Below are positions 40,993 through 52,273 of a stretch of DNA of 64,000 nucleotides, in pieces; position 1 is the stretch's first letter; each line of letters begins with the position of its first letter. Both the position numbers and the translations under genes were made by a program. The DNA is taken from contig NZ_JAHPZX010000001.1 in NCBI RefSeq assembly GCF_021325795.1, positions 1,488,001 to 1,552,000 on the forward strand. Direction: 5' to 3'. The notes beneath the pieces were generated by a model, which was given only the letters and a program-made list of their open reading frames with translations, searched no databases and was not told where the DNA came from. This DNA is from Bordetella sp. LUAb4. Lineage in GTDB: Bacteria > Pseudomonadota > Gammaproteobacteria > Burkholderiales > Burkholderiaceae_B.

Positions 40993-41020
40993 GAACTTTC
41001 TTGTAGGAAAATTCACTTAC
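40993..41020 (+). promoter_or_regulatory. hrp-box-like promoter upstream of the Ser/Pro-rich gene
   Basis: GGAACT (40993-40998), 15 bases, then TCACTTA (41014-41020). This is close to the HrpL-type ECF sigma consensus GGAACC-N15/16-CCACNNA known from plant-pathogen type III systems. Bordetella type III genes are controlled by an HrpL-like ECF sigma factor (BtrS/BrpL). The element is 45 bp before the start of the next gene. The motif is short, so chance occurrence is possible. Confidence 0.4.
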
Positions 41021-41065
41021 CCGATTTCCATTCCGCGGTGATACGCGGTTGAACAGGGAACCACC

Positions 41066-42229
41066 GTGCCCATGGAAATCAACTCTCGCAACTTCCCAGC
41101 CGTTTTCGATGGCGCCCCGCCACCGCTCTCCGGCAACTTGAAAAACGGTGAAAAGGCCGCCGGTGAAACCGAATTCGCCGGCATCCAGATGCGTGCCCGC
41201 GAAGGCCGCATGCCGGGGCGGGCGAGCGCCAGGCGCTCGCCGCCCCGGTCGCTCAGCGAGTCACACAGCGGGTCGCCCACCGATTCGTCACTGCCGTCTC
41301 CTTCGAACTCCAGCCGCTCTCCATCACCCCCCTCCTTCCGCGCACCAGCGCGTTCAAGCGCGACAGTGACGGCCGGCAAGGCCCAGCAGGGCATGCCACG
41401 CGCGGCGTCCGCGCCCGAAGCCGATGGCAAGCCGCAGGCGCAGTCCGGCGGTGTGATCGATGCGTCGCCCTACCTCAGTCCGCTTACCCGATCCCAGAGC
41501 CAACAAGTAAGCATGCGGGCCGCGATGAGCCTGGACGATCCCCTGCCGTGGAATGAAAAACTCTCCAAGAAGGAATTGGCCAAGATGGGGGACGACGGGT
41601 ACGCCACGCCCCCGAGCGAATGGAGGATCTCGCCTGATGTGTTCGACACCGGCAACTCGCGCAATAGCATCGAGAAAAAGACGGACGACTCGAACGACGG
41701 TCGTCGCTCGGCACCACCTGGCGGCCGCTCGCCGCGGCCTCAGTCCATGGGAGGCAGGTCATTCGCGTCGATGAACCTCGCCGCGGCCTGGAAAGGAGGC
41801 ACGCTCATCTCCCCCACCTCGGCGGGTGTCATCGCGTCCTCATATGGGATGAGACCGAATTCCGCGCAATCGGACGGCTGGCGTACCAACTCCAGCATGA
41901 CGTTGCCGCGCTCGCCCGCGCGACCCGATTCCGTACCGCTGGGGACGGCTCCACCAAGCGGCGGCAGCATGCCGATTCTGCATCGGACCGGGCCATCGAC
42001 GCCGACTTCGAACGCAATGAGCAACGCGTCCACGTTCGAGCGCGCTTACGTGCAGACCGCGATATTTGGAGATCCGGGCACGTTGGCATCGATCGAAGGC
42101 ACCCGGTTCAGTTCACCGAGCCTGCTGGCACGACTGTGGCGCAACGTGACGTATCCACCGCGCGCGTTGCTGTCCGCGTGCCGAGGGCTGCTGCAGCGCA
42201 TGAGCGGGTGGTTCTCGGGCTCTCGTTGA
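41066..42229 (+). CDS. Ser/Pro-rich candidate secreted protein next to the YxxP-repeat gene
   Basis: Unrecognised 387-residue protein. A GTG at 41066 has AGGGA six bases upstream; the ATG at 41072 is two codons later. Residues 50-130 are strongly Ser/Pro/Arg-rich and disordered-looking, and 210-320 is also low complexity. Two YxxP sites are visible: SPYLSP (Tyr136) and DGYATP (Tyr179). The C-terminus, SLLARLWRNVTYPPRALLSACRG..., resembles the C-terminal stretch of the preceding protein (shared S[FL]xxRLxxxV pattern) and could be an amphipathic membrane-binding helix. No signal peptide. Gene order, composition and the hrp-box-like sequence upstream suggest a second effector-type protein (inference). 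Confidence 0.55.
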   Translation: MPMEINSRNFPAVFDGAPPPLSGNLKNGEKAAGETEFAGIQMRAREGRMPGRASARRSPPRSLSESHSGSPTDSSLPSPSNSSRSPSPPSFRAPARSSATVTAGKAQQGMPRAASAPEADGKPQAQSGGVIDASPYLSPLTRSQSQQVSMRAAMSLDDPLPWNEKLSKKELAKMGDDGYATPPSEWRISPDVFDTGNSRNSIEKKTDDSNDGRRSAPPGGRSPRPQSMGGRSFASMNLAAAWKGGTLISPTSAGVIASSYGMRPNSAQSDGWRTNSSMTLPRSPARPDSVPLGTAPPSGGSMPILHRTGPSTPTSNAMSNASTFERAYVQTAIFGDPGTLASIEGTRFSSPSLLARLWRNVTYPPRALLSACRGLLQRMSGWFSGSR

Positions 42230-42293
42230 CGCGCACGCAAACACGCATGAACGCCAACAAGCGAGCAAGCAAACAGCGGCATGCTGAATGCAA

Positions 42294-42317
42294 ACGGGGC
42301 CGCTTGCGCGGCCCCGT
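42294..42317. terminator. Hairpin between convergent genes
   Basis: A perfect 10-bp GC-rich inverted repeat, ACGGGGCCGC-ttgc-GCGGCCCCGT, lies between the Ser/Pro-rich gene (+) and the lipoprotein gene (-). T-runs are short on both sides, so termination is likely but may be partial. Confidence 0.6.
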
Positions 42318-42374
42318 CTTGTCCTGCCAGCTCAGCGCCGCCACGCGCCTGATGCCAGGCGCTGGCCGCGGCGT

Positions 42375-43418
42375 TTAACGAGGCTGTTGCTGCGATTGCA
42401 GTTGCTCGACCTCATTGCGTATGTACAGGTTCGGCTGCGCGCCGGTATACGTGTAATCGCGCTGGAACTTGACGTACTGACCCAACGACGGCGCGTACCA
42501 ACCGATCGTCGCGATGCGGTACGTGGCTTGTCCGGTCAGTGTTGAACCACCGGTCAGGTTGCCATCGTTCGAGTTGGTAAGCACCGTGTCGAGCTGCACG
42601 CGCAGCGCATCGAACGTACCGGCGGGCACGATCACTTTTTCGGCATTCAGGACCGTCGCGTTCAAGCTCGCGCTTTCGTGATAGCCAGCCGCGCAGGCGT
42701 ATTCCCACGTCGACGTCCACGACTTGCCGACATACATCGGGAAGCTCAGGTATTCGCGACTGGGCGTGTACGTGCAGACATTGCCTGGAACGACGCCGCT
42801 GCCACTCACATAGGTACGCGACAAGCGATTGCCATCAGCATTGGCGGTGTACGTATCCGTGACTACGTTGCTCGAATTTCTCGAATCGGACGTGTAGCTG
42901 CCATCGGGATTGACGACCGTGGTCTCGCGCGTGTACGTCGACGATTGGACCGTACTGTTGACGTAGACATCGGAGACCGCGTAGGTGCTGGTGGCGCCCA
43001 GGACGGCGTCCTTGGGGGCGTACTGCTGCGGCGCCACGACAACCGTGACCGTCGCCTTCAAGTTGCCATCTTCCTTCGAAGCGACGCTCAACACGATGTT
43101 GCCGCCCTGCGCGCTGCTCAGCGTGTAATCCAATACCGTGTCGGTAGGATCCTTCACCTGCGTATAGGCCACGGCCGGATCGGCGGATTGGACGGTCCAG
43201 GTCACGCCGGCGGAAGACTTCAGCACGGCCTCTTGCCCGGAGTTCACATTCAGGGTGCCGCTCTGGCCATCAGACACGTGGAAACTGTCGACGGACTTGC
43301 CATCCACGGTCGCAGTCAGGTCGAAACCGTTGTCATCATCACCGCCGCCGCCACCGCCGCAACCCGCGATAACGAGCCCCAACAGGCACACTAAACTCGC
43401 TCGAACAAAACGTTTCAT
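42375..43418 (-). CDS. Lipoprotein of unknown function with Ig-like N-terminal half
   Basis: The 347-residue precursor has a signal peptide and lipobox I-A-G-C (Cys20), followed by a run of Gly then Asp-Asp-Asp. That linker is typical of outer-membrane lipoproteins. Residues about 30-130 look beta-rich and Ig-like (VSDGQSGTLNVNSGQEAVL, GGNIVLSVASKEDGNLKATVTVVV). The C-terminal half includes a segment recalling hypothetical lipoproteins of betaproteobacteria (YVGKSWTSTWEY, VPAGTFDALRVQL, IGWYAPSLGQYVKFQRDY). No specific function can be assigned. It is the gene immediately downstream of rpoC on the same strand, beyond a terminator. Confidence 0.75.
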   Translation of the reverse strand: MKRFVRASLVCLLGLVIAGCGGGGGGDDDNGFDLTATVDGKSVDSFHVSDGQSGTLNVNSGQEAVLKSSAGVTWTVQSADPAVAYTQVKDPTDTVLDYTLSSAQGGNIVLSVASKEDGNLKATVTVVVAPQQYAPKDAVLGATSTYAVSDVYVNSTVQSSTYTRETTVVNPDGSYTSDSRNSSNVVTDTYTANADGNRLSRTYVSGSGVVPGNVCTYTPSREYLSFPMYVGKSWTSTWEYACAAGYHESASLNATVLNAEKVIVPAGTFDALRVQLDTVLTNSNDGNLTGGSTLTGQATYRIATIGWYAPSLGQYVKFQRDYTYTGAQPNLYIRNEVEQLQSQQQPR

Positions 43419-43646
43419 GGTTTGTTAATACGTGACTCGACCACATGGCCGCGCCGGATTTTTCCATAATCTCCACCGTCATTCCATACCGCTTACTTGC
43501 GGTTAACTGACACCCTCCTTAATAGTATTTAGAGCGCTACAAAGTTTTGCAGGAAAGCCGCGCCTGGGCGGGATCGACCCCTGCGATGTTTTTTTTCCGC
43601 ACGCCGCCGCCCTTCCGTACAAGTACGGGACCATTGCACGCAGCCA
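43419..43646. other. Non-coding gap upstream of the lipoprotein gene
   Basis: Between the rpoC terminator and the lipoprotein start, and comparatively AT-rich near 43500-43560. On the minus strand a TACTAT box lies in a plausible region, but the -35 box is poor. An AAGGAGGG at about 43511-43518 is too far from the lipoprotein ATG to be its ribosome-binding site. I see no gene in it. Confidence 0.5.
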
Positions 43647-43690
43647 AAAAAAATCCCCACCCAGCGTGAATGCTGAATGGGGATTTCTTC
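43647..43690 (-). terminator. Intrinsic terminator after rpoC
   Basis: On the minus strand AAATCCCCA and TGGGGATTT arms flank an 18-base loop that can itself pair (CAGC/GCTG), followed by a run of eight T. It closes the rplJL-rpoBC transcription unit about 50 bp after the rpoC stop. Confidence 0.9.
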
Positions 43691-43739
43691 ACCGATACCG
43701 GCTTACCGCGTAGCGCGGTGCCGGTGACCGGCGTACTGC

Positions 43740-46700
43740 TTAGCTGGCGCTGTCGTCGCCGGTAGCCGGGGCTTCCGGTTGGGCGTCCACTTCGTGCTCG
43801 GCATCCACGGTCACCGGGGAGTCCTCGAACGGGTTGGCCATCTGGCGCGCGGCTTCGCGTTCGGCCGCTTCCAGGGCTTCCTTGTCCTTGCGGGCAAGGT
43901 GGTAGGCCAGGCCGGTACCAGCGGGGATCAGACGACCCACGATGACGTTTTCCTTCAAGCCACGCAGATCGTCGCGCTTGCCCATGATGGCCGCTTCGGT
44001 CAGCACTCGCGTCGTTTCCTGGAAGGAAGCGGCGGAGATGAACGAGTCGGTGGACAGCGAGGCCTTCGTGATACCCAACAAAACGTTGTCGTACGTCGCG
44101 CCGATCTTGCCGTCGGCGGTAACGCGATCGTTTTCGTTGAGCAGTTCCGAACGCTCGACCTGTTCGCCCGTGATGAACTCGGCGTCACCCGCATCGACGA
44201 TGTTCACACGACGCAGCATCTGACGAACAATCACTTCGATGTGCTTGTCGTTGATCTTCACGCCCTGCAAACGGTACACGTCCTGCACTTCGTCGACGAT
44301 GTAGGTCGCCAGCTTCTCGATACCCTGCAGACGCAGGATGTCGTGCGGGTCGGCCGGACCGTCAACGATCATTTCGCCCTTGTTCACCACCTGGCCGTCG
44401 TGCACCAGAACCTGCTTTTCCTTCGGAATCAGGAACTCGTGGCTGATGCCTTCCAGGTCGGTGATGACCAGACGCTGCTTGCCCTTGGTGTCCTTACCGA
44501 ACGAGACCGTGCCGGTGACGTCGGCGAGCATGCCGGCATCCTTGGGCGAACGGGCTTCGAACAGTTCGGCCACACGCGGCAGACCGCCGGTAATGTCACG
44601 CGTCTTTTGCGATTCTTGCGGAATACGCGCCAGCACTTCACCCACGGACACTTGCTGCGAATCGCGCACGGTAATCAGCGCGCCCACCGGGAACGAAATG
44701 TTCACCGAGTGATCGGTGCCGGCGATCTTGACTTCTTCGCCTGCCTCGTTCACCAGCTTGATCTGCGGACGCATGACGATCTTGCCGCCCCGCGTCTTCG
44801 GCGTAATGACCACCAGGGTCGACAGGCCGGTGACTTCGTCCACCTGCTTGGCAACGGTAACGCCTTCCTCGATGTTCTCGAAGCGCACCTGGCCGGCGTA
44901 CTCCGACACGATCGGACGGGTCAGCGGATCCCACGTTGCCAGGCGGGCGCCGGCCTTGACGGCTTCGCCGTCGCCGACCAGCACGGTGGCGCCGTACGGG
45001 ATCTTGTGGCGTTCACGTTCACGGCCGTTGTCGTCATGAATGACGATTTCACCCGAACGCGAAATCGCGATGCGCTCGCCCTTGGCGTTGGTCACATAAC
45101 GCATGGTGCTGGCGAAACCGACCTTACCGGTCGACTTCGTTTCCACCGCGCTGGCCAGGGCCGAACGCGACGCCGCGCCACCGATGTGGAACGTACGCAT
45201 CGTCAGCTGCGTGCCCGGTTCACCGATGGACTGCGCCGCGATCACGCCGACGGCTTCGCCGACGTTCACGATGTAGCCACGGCCCAGGTCGCGGCCATAG
45301 CAATGCGCGCATAGGCCATGACGCGTTTCGCACGTCAGCGGCGTACGGACCTTGACTTCGTCCACGCCGATGCGGTCGATGGTGTCGACCAGATCTTCGT
45401 CCAGCAGGGTGCCGGCAACGATGGCCGTTTCCTGCGTGTCCGGATTGACGATGTCGACCGCGGCAACTCGGCCCAGGATACGGTCGCGCAGCGGTTCGAT
45501 GACTTCACCACCTTCGACCAGCGCCTTCAACAGGTAACCCTGCGACGTACCGCAGTCGCTTTCGATGATGACCAGATCCTGCGTCACATCGACCAGACGG
45601 CGAGTCAGGTAACCCGAGTTCGCGGTCTTCAGTGCCGTGTCGGCCAGACCCTTACGCGCACCGTGCGTCGAGATGAAGTACTGAAGCACGTTCAGGCCTT
45701 CACGGAAGTTCGCGGTGATGGGCGTTTCAATGATCGAGCCGTCAGGCTTGGCCATCAGGCCGCGCATACCAGCCAGCTGGCGAATCTGGGCCGCGGAACC
45801 GCGGGCGCCGGAGTCGGCCATCATGTAGATCGAGTTGAACGATTCCTGGCGCACTTCTTCGCCGTGACGGTTGATCACGGGTTCGGTAGCCAGCTGTTCC
45901 ATCATCGCGCGGCCGACCTTGTCGCCAGCCTTGCCCCAGATGTCCACAACGTTGTTGTAGCGCTCTTGGGACGTGACCAGACCCGACGAGTACTGCTTGT
46001 CGATTTCCTTCACTTCCTTGCTGGCCTCGGCAAGGATGGTTTCCTTGGCCGTGGGGATGACCATGTCACCCATGGCGATCGAGATGCCGCCACGCGTTGC
46101 CAGGCGGAAGCCCGACTGCATCAGCTTGTCGGCGAAGATCACCGTGTCGCGCAGGCCGCAACGACGGAACGACTGGTTGATCAGACGCGAGATTTCTTTC
46201 TTCTTCAGTGCCTTGTTCAGCACCGTGAAGGGCAGGCCCTTGGGCAGGATCTCGGACAGCAGCGCGCGGCCGACAGTGGTTTCATGGCGGCGCAGAACCG
46301 GCTGCCATTCATTCTGTTCGTCGCGTTCGAATTCCTTCAGGCGCACGGTGATGCGCGTCTGCAGTTCGACTTCGCCGTTGTCGTAGGCACGCTGCACTTC
46401 AGCGACGTCGGTGAAGAAAATGCCTTCACCCTTGCCGTTGATGCGCTCGCGGGTCGTGTAGTACAGACCCAGCACGATATCCTGCGACGGCACGATCGAC
46501 GGTTCGCCGCTGGCGGGGAACAGCACGTTGTTGGAGGCCAGCATCAGGGTGCGGGCTTCCAACTGCGCTTCCAGCGACAGCGGCACGTGGACGGCCATCT
46601 GGTCACCGTCGAAGTCGGCGTTGAACGCCGCGCAGACGAGCGGGTGCAGCTGGATGGCCTTGCCTTCGATCAGCACCGGCTCGAATGCCTGGATGCCCAG

Positions 46701-47993
46701 ACGGTGCAGCGTCGGCGCGCGGTTCAGCATGACCGGGTGTTCGCGGATAACCTCTTCGAGGATGTCCCACACCACCGGTTCCTGGCTTTCCACCAGCTTC
46801 TTCGCGGCCTTGATGGTCGTGGCCAGACCCATCATTTCCAGACGATTGAAAATGAAGGGCTTGAACAGTTCCAGCGCCATCAGCTTGGGCAGGCCGCACT
46901 GATGCAGCTTCAGCTGCGGACCCACCACGATGACCGAACGGCCCGAGTAGTCGACGCGCTTGCCCAGCAGGTTCTGACGGAAACGACCGCTCTTGCCCTT
47001 GATCATGTCGGCCAGGGACTTGAGCTGGCGCTTGTTGGCGCCGGTCATGGCCTTGCCGCGGCGACCGTTGTCCAGCAGCGAATCAACCGCTTCCTGCAGC
47101 ATGCGCTTTTCGTTGCGCAGGATGATTTCCGGCGCCTTCAGTTCCAGCAGGCGCTTCAGACGGTTATTGCGGTTGATGACTCGGCGGTACAGGTCGTTCA
47201 GGTCGGAGGTCGCGAAGCGGCCGCCGTCCAGCGGCACCAGCGGACGCAGGTCCGGCGGCAGCACGGGCAGCACTTCCATGACCATCCACTCGGCCTTGAT
47301 GCCGGACTTCTGGAAGCCTTCCAGCACCTTCAGGCGCTTGGAGATCTTCTTGATCTTGGCTTCCGAGCTGGTGGCCTTCAGTTCGCCGCGCAGCGTTTCC
47401 ACTTCGCGGTCGATGTCGATGGTGCGCAGCAATTCACGCACGGCTTCCGCACCCATCAGGGCACGGAAGTCGTCGCCGTATTCCTCGGTCTTGGCCAGGA
47501 AATCGTCGTCCGACATGATCTGGCCGCGCTTGAGCGGCGTCATGCCGGGTTCGATCACGCACCAGGCTTCGAAGTACAGGACGCGTTCGATATCGCGCAA
47601 CGTCATGTCGAGCACCATGCCCAGACGCGACGGCAGGCTCTTCAGGAACCAGATGTGCGCGACAGGGCTGGCCAGCTCGATGTGACCCATGCGTTCACGG
47701 CGAACCTTGGCGACGGTGACTTCCACGCCGCACTTTTCGCAGATCACGCCACGATGCTTCAAGCGCTTGTACTTGCCGCACAAGCATTCGTAGTCCTTGA
47801 TGGGACCGAAGATCTTCGAGCAGAACAGACCGTCACGTTCGGGCTTGAACGTGCGGTAGTTGATGGTTTCGGGCTTACGGACTTCGCCGTAAGACCACGA
47901 ACGGATTTTCTCGGGCGAGGCGATGCCGATCTTGATGGCATCGAACTGCTCGTCTTGCGAGACTTGCTTGAATAGGTCGAGTAGCGCTTTCAT
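43740..47993 (-). CDS. rpoC: RNA polymerase beta' subunit
   Basis: Catalytic subunit, 1417 residues. It has the N-terminal zinc ribbon ([23 protein letters not shown]), the catalytic Mg loop [12 protein letters not shown], bridge-helix and trigger-loop segments ([19 protein letters not shown]), and the second zinc site with CGTSQG and [13 protein letters not shown]. Its ATG overlaps the rpoB stop by one base. The C-terminal tail is short and acidic ([20 protein letters not shown]). Confidence 0.99.
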   Translation of the reverse strand: MKALLDLFKQVSQDEQFDAIKIGIASPEKIRSWSYGEVRKPETINYRTFKPERDGLFCSKIFGPIKDYECLCGKYKRLKHRGVICEKCGVEVTVAKVRRERMGHIELASPVAHIWFLKSLPSRLGMVLDMTLRDIERVLYFEAWCVIEPGMTPLKRGQIMSDDDFLAKTEEYGDDFRALMGAEAVRELLRTIDIDREVETLRGELKATSSEAKIKKISKRLKVLEGFQKSGIKAEWMVMEVLPVLPPDLRPLVPLDGGRFATSDLNDLYRRVINRNNRLKRLLELKAPEIILRNEKRMLQEAVDSLLDNGRRGKAMTGANKRQLKSLADMIKGKSGRFRQNLLGKRVDYSGRSVIVVGPQLKLHQCGLPKLMALELFKPFIFNRLEMMGLATTIKAAKKLVESQEPVVWDILEEVIREHPVMLNRAPTLHRLGIQAFEPVLIEGKAIQLHPLVCAAFNADFDGDQMAVHVPLSLEAQLEARTLMLASNNVLFPASGEPSIVPSQDIVLGLYYTTRERINGKGEGIFFTDVAEVQRAYDNGEVELQTRITVRLKEFERDEQNEWQPVLRRHETTVGRALLSEILPKGLPFTVLNKALKKKEISRLINQSFRRCGLRDTVIFADKLMQSGFRLATRGGISIAMGDMVIPTAKETILAEASKEVKEIDKQYSSGLVTSQERYNNVVDIWGKAGDKVGRAMMEQLATEPVINRHGEEVRQESFNSIYMMADSGARGSAAQIRQLAGMRGLMAKPDGSIIETPITANFREGLNVLQYFISTHGARKGLADTALKTANSGYLTRRLVDVTQDLVIIESDCGTSQGYLLKALVEGGEVIEPLRDRILGRVAAVDIVNPDTQETAIVAGTLLDEDLVDTIDRIGVDEVKVRTPLTCETRHGLCAHCYGRDLGRGYIVNVGEAVGVIAAQSIGEPGTQLTMRTFHIGGAASRSALASAVETKSTGKVGFASTMRYVTNAKGERIAISRSGEIVIHDDNGRERERHKIPYGATVLVGDGEAVKAGARLATWDPLTRPIVSEYAGQVRFENIEEGVTVAKQVDEVTGLSTLVVITPKTRGGKIVMRPQIKLVNEAGEEVKIAGTDHSVNISFPVGALITVRDSQQVSVGEVLARIPQESQKTRDITGGLPRVAELFEARSPKDAGMLADVTGTVSFGKDTKGKQRLVITDLEGISHEFLIPKEKQVLVHDGQVVNKGEMIVDGPADPHDILRLQGIEKLATYIVDEVQDVYRLQGVKINDKHIEVIVRQMLRRVNIVDAGDAEFITGEQVERSELLNENDRVTADGKIGATYDNVLLGITKASLSTDSFISAASFQETTRVLTEAAIMGKRDDLRGLKENVIVGRLIPAGTGLAYHLARKDKEALEAAEREAARQMANPFEDSPVTVDAEHEVDAQPEAPATGDDSAS

Positions 47994-50900
47994 TAGTTAC
48001 GCTCCAAATCCATGTCCAGGGCCAGCGAACGGATTTCCTTCACCAGCACGTTGAACGATTCCGGCATGCCGGCGTCGATGACGTGATCGCCCTTGACAAT
48101 GTTTTCGTAAACCTTCGTACGACCGGTAATGTCGTCCGACTTGACCGTCAGCATTTCCTGCAGGGTGTAGGAAGCGCCGTAGGCTTCGAGGGCCCACACT
48201 TCCATTTCCCCGAAACGCTGGCCACCGAACTGCGCCTTACCACCCAGCGGCTGCTGGGTCACGAGCGAGTACGGGCCGGTCGAACGGGCATGCATCTTGT
48301 CGTCGACCAAGTGGTGCAGCTTCAGGTAGTGCATGAAGCCAACGGTGACCGGACGCTCGAATTTCTCGCCGGTCCGGCCGTCGAACAGCCAGGCCTGCGT
48401 ACGCGAATCGGTCAGCGCCATGCGCTTGGCGACGTCATCCGGATAGGCCAGTTCCAGCATCTTGGTGATTTCTTCTTCGGTCGCGCCGTCGAACACGGGC
48501 GTGGCGAAGGGAACACCATTCTTCAGGTTGTTGGCCATTTCGACGACTTCGTCATCGGTCAGCTCGTCGATGCGCGCGTTGGAACCGGTCGTGTTGTAGA
48601 CCTTTTCCAGATACGTACGCAGCGACTTGGCTTGCGCCGTACGCTCGTCACGCAGCAGATCGCCGATGCGCTGGCCCACGCCCTTCGCGGCCCAGCCCAA
48701 GTGCACTTCCAGCACCTGGCCGACGTTCATCCGCGACGGCACGCCCAGCGGGTTCAGCACGATGTCGGCGGGGGTACCGTCGGCCATGTGCGGCATGTCT
48801 TCCACCGGGGTGATACGCGAGACCACACCCTTGTTGCCGTGACGGCCGGCCATCTTGTCGCCAGGCTGCAGACGACGCTTGACGGCCAGGTAGACCTTGA
48901 TCATCTTCAGCACGCCCGGGGGCAGCTCGTCGCCTTGCGTCAGCTTCTTGCGCTTTTCCTCGAAGGCCAGATCGAACTGGTGGCGCTTCTGCTCGAGCGA
49001 TTCCTTGGCTTGTTCCAGCACGACAGCGTGCTGTTCGTCGGCCAGGCGGATGTCGAACCACTGCCAGCGATCCAGATCGACCAGGTAAGCCTTGGTGATG
49101 ACCGCGCCCTTGGCCAGCTTGCGCGGGCCGCCGTTGACGGTCTTGTTCACCAGCATCTTTTCGAGACGATCGAATTGGTCGTTCTCGACGATGCGCAGCT
49201 GGTCGTTCAAATCCTGGCGATAGCGGCGCAGTTCATCGTCGATGATGGACTGGGCGCGCTTGTCGCGCACGATGCCTTCACGCGTGAAGACCTGGACGTC
49301 GATCACCGTGCCGGTCATGCCCGAGGGCACGCGCAGCGAGGTGTCCTTCACGTCCGACGCCTTCTCACCGAAGATGGCGCGCAGCAGCTTTTCTTCCGGC
49401 GTCAGCTGGGTCTCGCCCTTCGGCGTGACCTTGCCCACCAGCACGTCGTCGGCGTTGACTTCAGCGCCGATGTACGTGATGCCCGATTCATCCAGGCGGT
49501 TCAACTGGGTTTCGGCCAGGTTGCTGATGTCGCGCGTGATTTCTTCCGGTCCGAGCTTGGTATCGCGCGCAACGACGGTCAGTTCCTCGATGTGGATCGA
49601 GGTGTAGCGATCGTCGGCCACGACCTTTTCGGAGATCAGGATCGAGTCTTCGAAGTTGTAGCCGTTCCAGGGCATGAACGCGATCAGCATGTTCTGGCCC
49701 AGGGCGAGTTCGCCCAGATCCGTCGACGCGCCGTCGGCCAGCACATCGCCCTTGGCGACCTTGTCGCCGCGGGCGACGATGGGACGCTGGTTGATGTTGG
49801 TGTTCTGGTTGGAACGGGTGTACTTGATCAGGTTGTAGATGTCGACGCCCACTTCACCGGCGACGTTTTCCTCGTCATTGACGCGGATCACGACACGCTC
49901 GGCATCGACGTGGTCGACCACGCCGCCACGCAGCGCCTGCACGGTGGTGCCGGAGTCGACCGCAACGGTGCGTTCGATACCGGTACCGACCACGGGCTTC
50001 TCGGGACGCAGGCAAGGCACGGCCTGGCGCTGCATGTTGGCGCCCATCAGTGCCCGGTTCGCGTCATCGTGCTCCAGGAACGGAATCAGCGAAGCCGCGA
50101 CAGAAACGATCTGCGACGGCGCCACGTCCATGTAGTGCACGTTGGCCGGCGAGGTCAACATGGTTTCGCCCGCTTCGCGGCAAGCCACCAGGTCGTCGAT
50201 GAAACGGCCTTCGCCATCGAGCGCGGCGTTGGCCTGCGCGATCACGTAGTGGCTTTCTTCGATGGCCGACAGGTAGTCGATCTGGTCGCTGACGCTGCCA
50301 TCGATGATCTTGCGATACGGGGTTTCCAGGAAGCCGTACTCGTTCAGGCGCGCATACAGCGCCATGGAGTTGATCAGGCCGATGTTCGGGCCTTCCGGCG
50401 TTTCGATCGGGCACACGCGGCCATAGTGCGTGGGATGCACGTCACGCACTTCGAAGCCGGCGCGCTCGCGGGTCAGACCGCCCGGGCCCAGGGCCGAGAC
50501 ACGACGCTTGTGGGTGATTTCCGACAGCGGGTTGGTCTGGTCCATGAACTGGGACAGCTGGCTCGAACCGAAGAACTCCTTGATCGCGGCCGAAATCGGC
50601 TTGGAGTTGATCAGGTCGTGCGGCATCAGGTTTTCCGTCTCGGCCTGGCCCAGACGTTCCTTGACGGCGCGCTCGACACGCACGAGCCCGGCACGGAACT
50701 GGTTTTCGGCCAGTTCGCCGACACAACGCACGCGACGGTTGCCCAAGTGATCGATGTCATCGATCTGGCCACGGCCGTTACGCAGCTCGACCAGGACCTT
50801 GATCGTTTCGAGGATGTCCTCGTTGGTCAAGGTCATGGCGCCGGTGATGTCCTCGCCACGACCCAGGCGGCTGTTGACCTTCATACGGCCAACGCGCGAC

Positions 50901-52105
50901 AGGTCGTACGTTTCCTCGCTGTAGAACAGGCGCTGGAACAGGGCTTCGACGGCTTCCTCGGTAGGCGGTTCGCCGGGGCGCATCATGCGGTAGATGGCGA
51001 CGCGAGCGGCCATCTGGTCGACGGTTTCGTCGGTGCGCAGGGTCTGCGAGATGTACGGGCCGCGATCCAGGTCGTTGGTGTACAGCGTCTGGAAGTCGAG
51101 CACGTTGGCGGCGCGCAGGGCGCTGAGTACGCTTTCCGTGATTTCATCGTTGGCGCGCGCCACGACTTCGCCGGTGTCGGCGTCGACGATATTCTTGGCC
51201 AGCACGCGGCCGTAGAGGAATTCCTCGGGCACGGAGATACGCTGGATGCTGGCGGTAGCCAGATCGCGCAGGTGCTTGGCGTTGATACGCTTGTCTTTTT
51301 CGACGATGACCTTGCCATTGCGGTCGGAAATGTCGAAACGGGCCATTTCGCCCTTCCAGCGCTCGGGCACGAATTCCATCATGCCGCCTTCGCTCTTCAA
51401 CTCGAAATTATCGAAGTCGAAGAAGTGCGCCAGGATGGATTCCGGCGTCATGCCGATAGCCTTGGCCAGGATGGTGACGGGCATCTTGCGACGACGGTCG
51501 ACACGGAAGAACAACACGTCCTTCGCGTCGAATTCGAAGTCCAGCCACGAACCGCGGTAAGGAATCACGCGGGCCGAGAACAGCAGCTTGCCGGAGCTGT
51601 GCGTTTTACCGCGGTCGTGTTCGAAGAACACGCCGGGCGAACGGTGCAGCTGCGAAACGATGACGCGCTCGGTGCCGTTGATGACGAAGGATCCGGTGCC
51701 GGTCATGAGCGGAATTTCGCCCATGTAGACTTCCTGTTCCTTCACTTCCTTGACGGTGGGCTTGCTGACTTCGCGGTCGAGCAGCACCAGGCGCACCTTG
51801 GCACGCAGCGGCGAAGCGTAGGTCAGGCCACGTTGTTGACATTCCTTGACATCGAACACCGGCTCGCCGAGCACGTAGCTGACGAATTCAAGACGCGCCA
51901 TTCCGTTATGGCTAACGATTGGGAATATCGACGAGAATGCCGCCTGTAAACCATCGTTGGCACGCTGCGACGGGGCGGTTTCCGCCTGCAGAAAAGTTAG
52001 GTAGGATTGCAGCTGCGTTGCAAGCAGGAAAGGTACGTTCTGGACGTCTTCACGCTTGGCGAAGCTTTTGCGGATGCGCTTTTTTTCGGTGTACGAGTAA
52101 GGCAT
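47993..52105 (-). CDS. rpoB: RNA polymerase beta subunit
   Basis: The 1370-residue subunit starts [19 protein letters not shown] at 52105. The in-frame extension beyond that runs into the attenuator and is not conserved-looking. The rifampicin region [30 protein letters not shown] shows wild-type residues at the usual resistance sites. C-terminal [13 protein letters not shown] and [23 protein letters not shown] are canonical. Confidence 0.99.
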   Translation of the reverse strand: MPYSYTEKKRIRKSFAKREDVQNVPFLLATQLQSYLTFLQAETAPSQRANDGLQAAFSSIFPIVSHNGMARLEFVSYVLGEPVFDVKECQQRGLTYASPLRAKVRLVLLDREVSKPTVKEVKEQEVYMGEIPLMTGTGSFVINGTERVIVSQLHRSPGVFFEHDRGKTHSSGKLLFSARVIPYRGSWLDFEFDAKDVLFFRVDRRRKMPVTILAKAIGMTPESILAHFFDFDNFELKSEGGMMEFVPERWKGEMARFDISDRNGKVIVEKDKRINAKHLRDLATASIQRISVPEEFLYGRVLAKNIVDADTGEVVARANDEITESVLSALRAANVLDFQTLYTNDLDRGPYISQTLRTDETVDQMAARVAIYRMMRPGEPPTEEAVEALFQRLFYSEETYDLSRVGRMKVNSRLGRGEDITGAMTLTNEDILETIKVLVELRNGRGQIDDIDHLGNRRVRCVGELAENQFRAGLVRVERAVKERLGQAETENLMPHDLINSKPISAAIKEFFGSSQLSQFMDQTNPLSEITHKRRVSALGPGGLTRERAGFEVRDVHPTHYGRVCPIETPEGPNIGLINSMALYARLNEYGFLETPYRKIIDGSVSDQIDYLSAIEESHYVIAQANAALDGEGRFIDDLVACREAGETMLTSPANVHYMDVAPSQIVSVAASLIPFLEHDDANRALMGANMQRQAVPCLRPEKPVVGTGIERTVAVDSGTTVQALRGGVVDHVDAERVVIRVNDEENVAGEVGVDIYNLIKYTRSNQNTNINQRPIVARGDKVAKGDVLADGASTDLGELALGQNMLIAFMPWNGYNFEDSILISEKVVADDRYTSIHIEELTVVARDTKLGPEEITRDISNLAETQLNRLDESGITYIGAEVNADDVLVGKVTPKGETQLTPEEKLLRAIFGEKASDVKDTSLRVPSGMTGTVIDVQVFTREGIVRDKRAQSIIDDELRRYRQDLNDQLRIVENDQFDRLEKMLVNKTVNGGPRKLAKGAVITKAYLVDLDRWQWFDIRLADEQHAVVLEQAKESLEQKRHQFDLAFEEKRKKLTQGDELPPGVLKMIKVYLAVKRRLQPGDKMAGRHGNKGVVSRITPVEDMPHMADGTPADIVLNPLGVPSRMNVGQVLEVHLGWAAKGVGQRIGDLLRDERTAQAKSLRTYLEKVYNTTGSNARIDELTDDEVVEMANNLKNGVPFATPVFDGATEEEITKMLELAYPDDVAKRMALTDSRTQAWLFDGRTGEKFERPVTVGFMHYLKLHHLVDDKMHARSTGPYSLVTQQPLGGKAQFGGQRFGEMEVWALEAYGASYTLQEMLTVKSDDITGRTKVYENIVKGDHVIDAGMPESFNVLVKEIRSLALDMDLERN

Positions 52106-52220
52106 GAGCACTCCGACTCGAGGTTGCATGGGCCGAAAACCACGGCCCGGGGTGATACTACTGATATACGACTCCAGAAAACCCTTCTGAGCCTGCGGAC
52201 AAAGGGGTTTCCTGGAAACG

Positions 52221-52258
52221 CAAAAGCCCGGGGACGGCAAACTGCACTGTCCCCGGGC
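52221..52258 (-). terminator. Terminator/attenuator between rplL and rpoB
   Basis: On the minus strand a perfect 10-bp stem, GCCCGGGGAC / GTCCCCGGGC with a 13-base loop, is followed by TTTTGCGTTT. It sits just after rplL, where E. coli has the attenuator that lowers rpoBC relative to L7/L12, so a partial terminator is the likely role. Confidence 0.75.
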
Positions 52259-52273
52259 AAGTCAACGCAGGTC

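Noticed and set aside
45318-51949. Very long open frames (885 and 1288 codons) antisense to rpoC and rpoB
   Set aside because: Third-position GC bias of rpoBC keeps the opposite frame open. The peptides show no recognisable motif and no ribosome-binding site.
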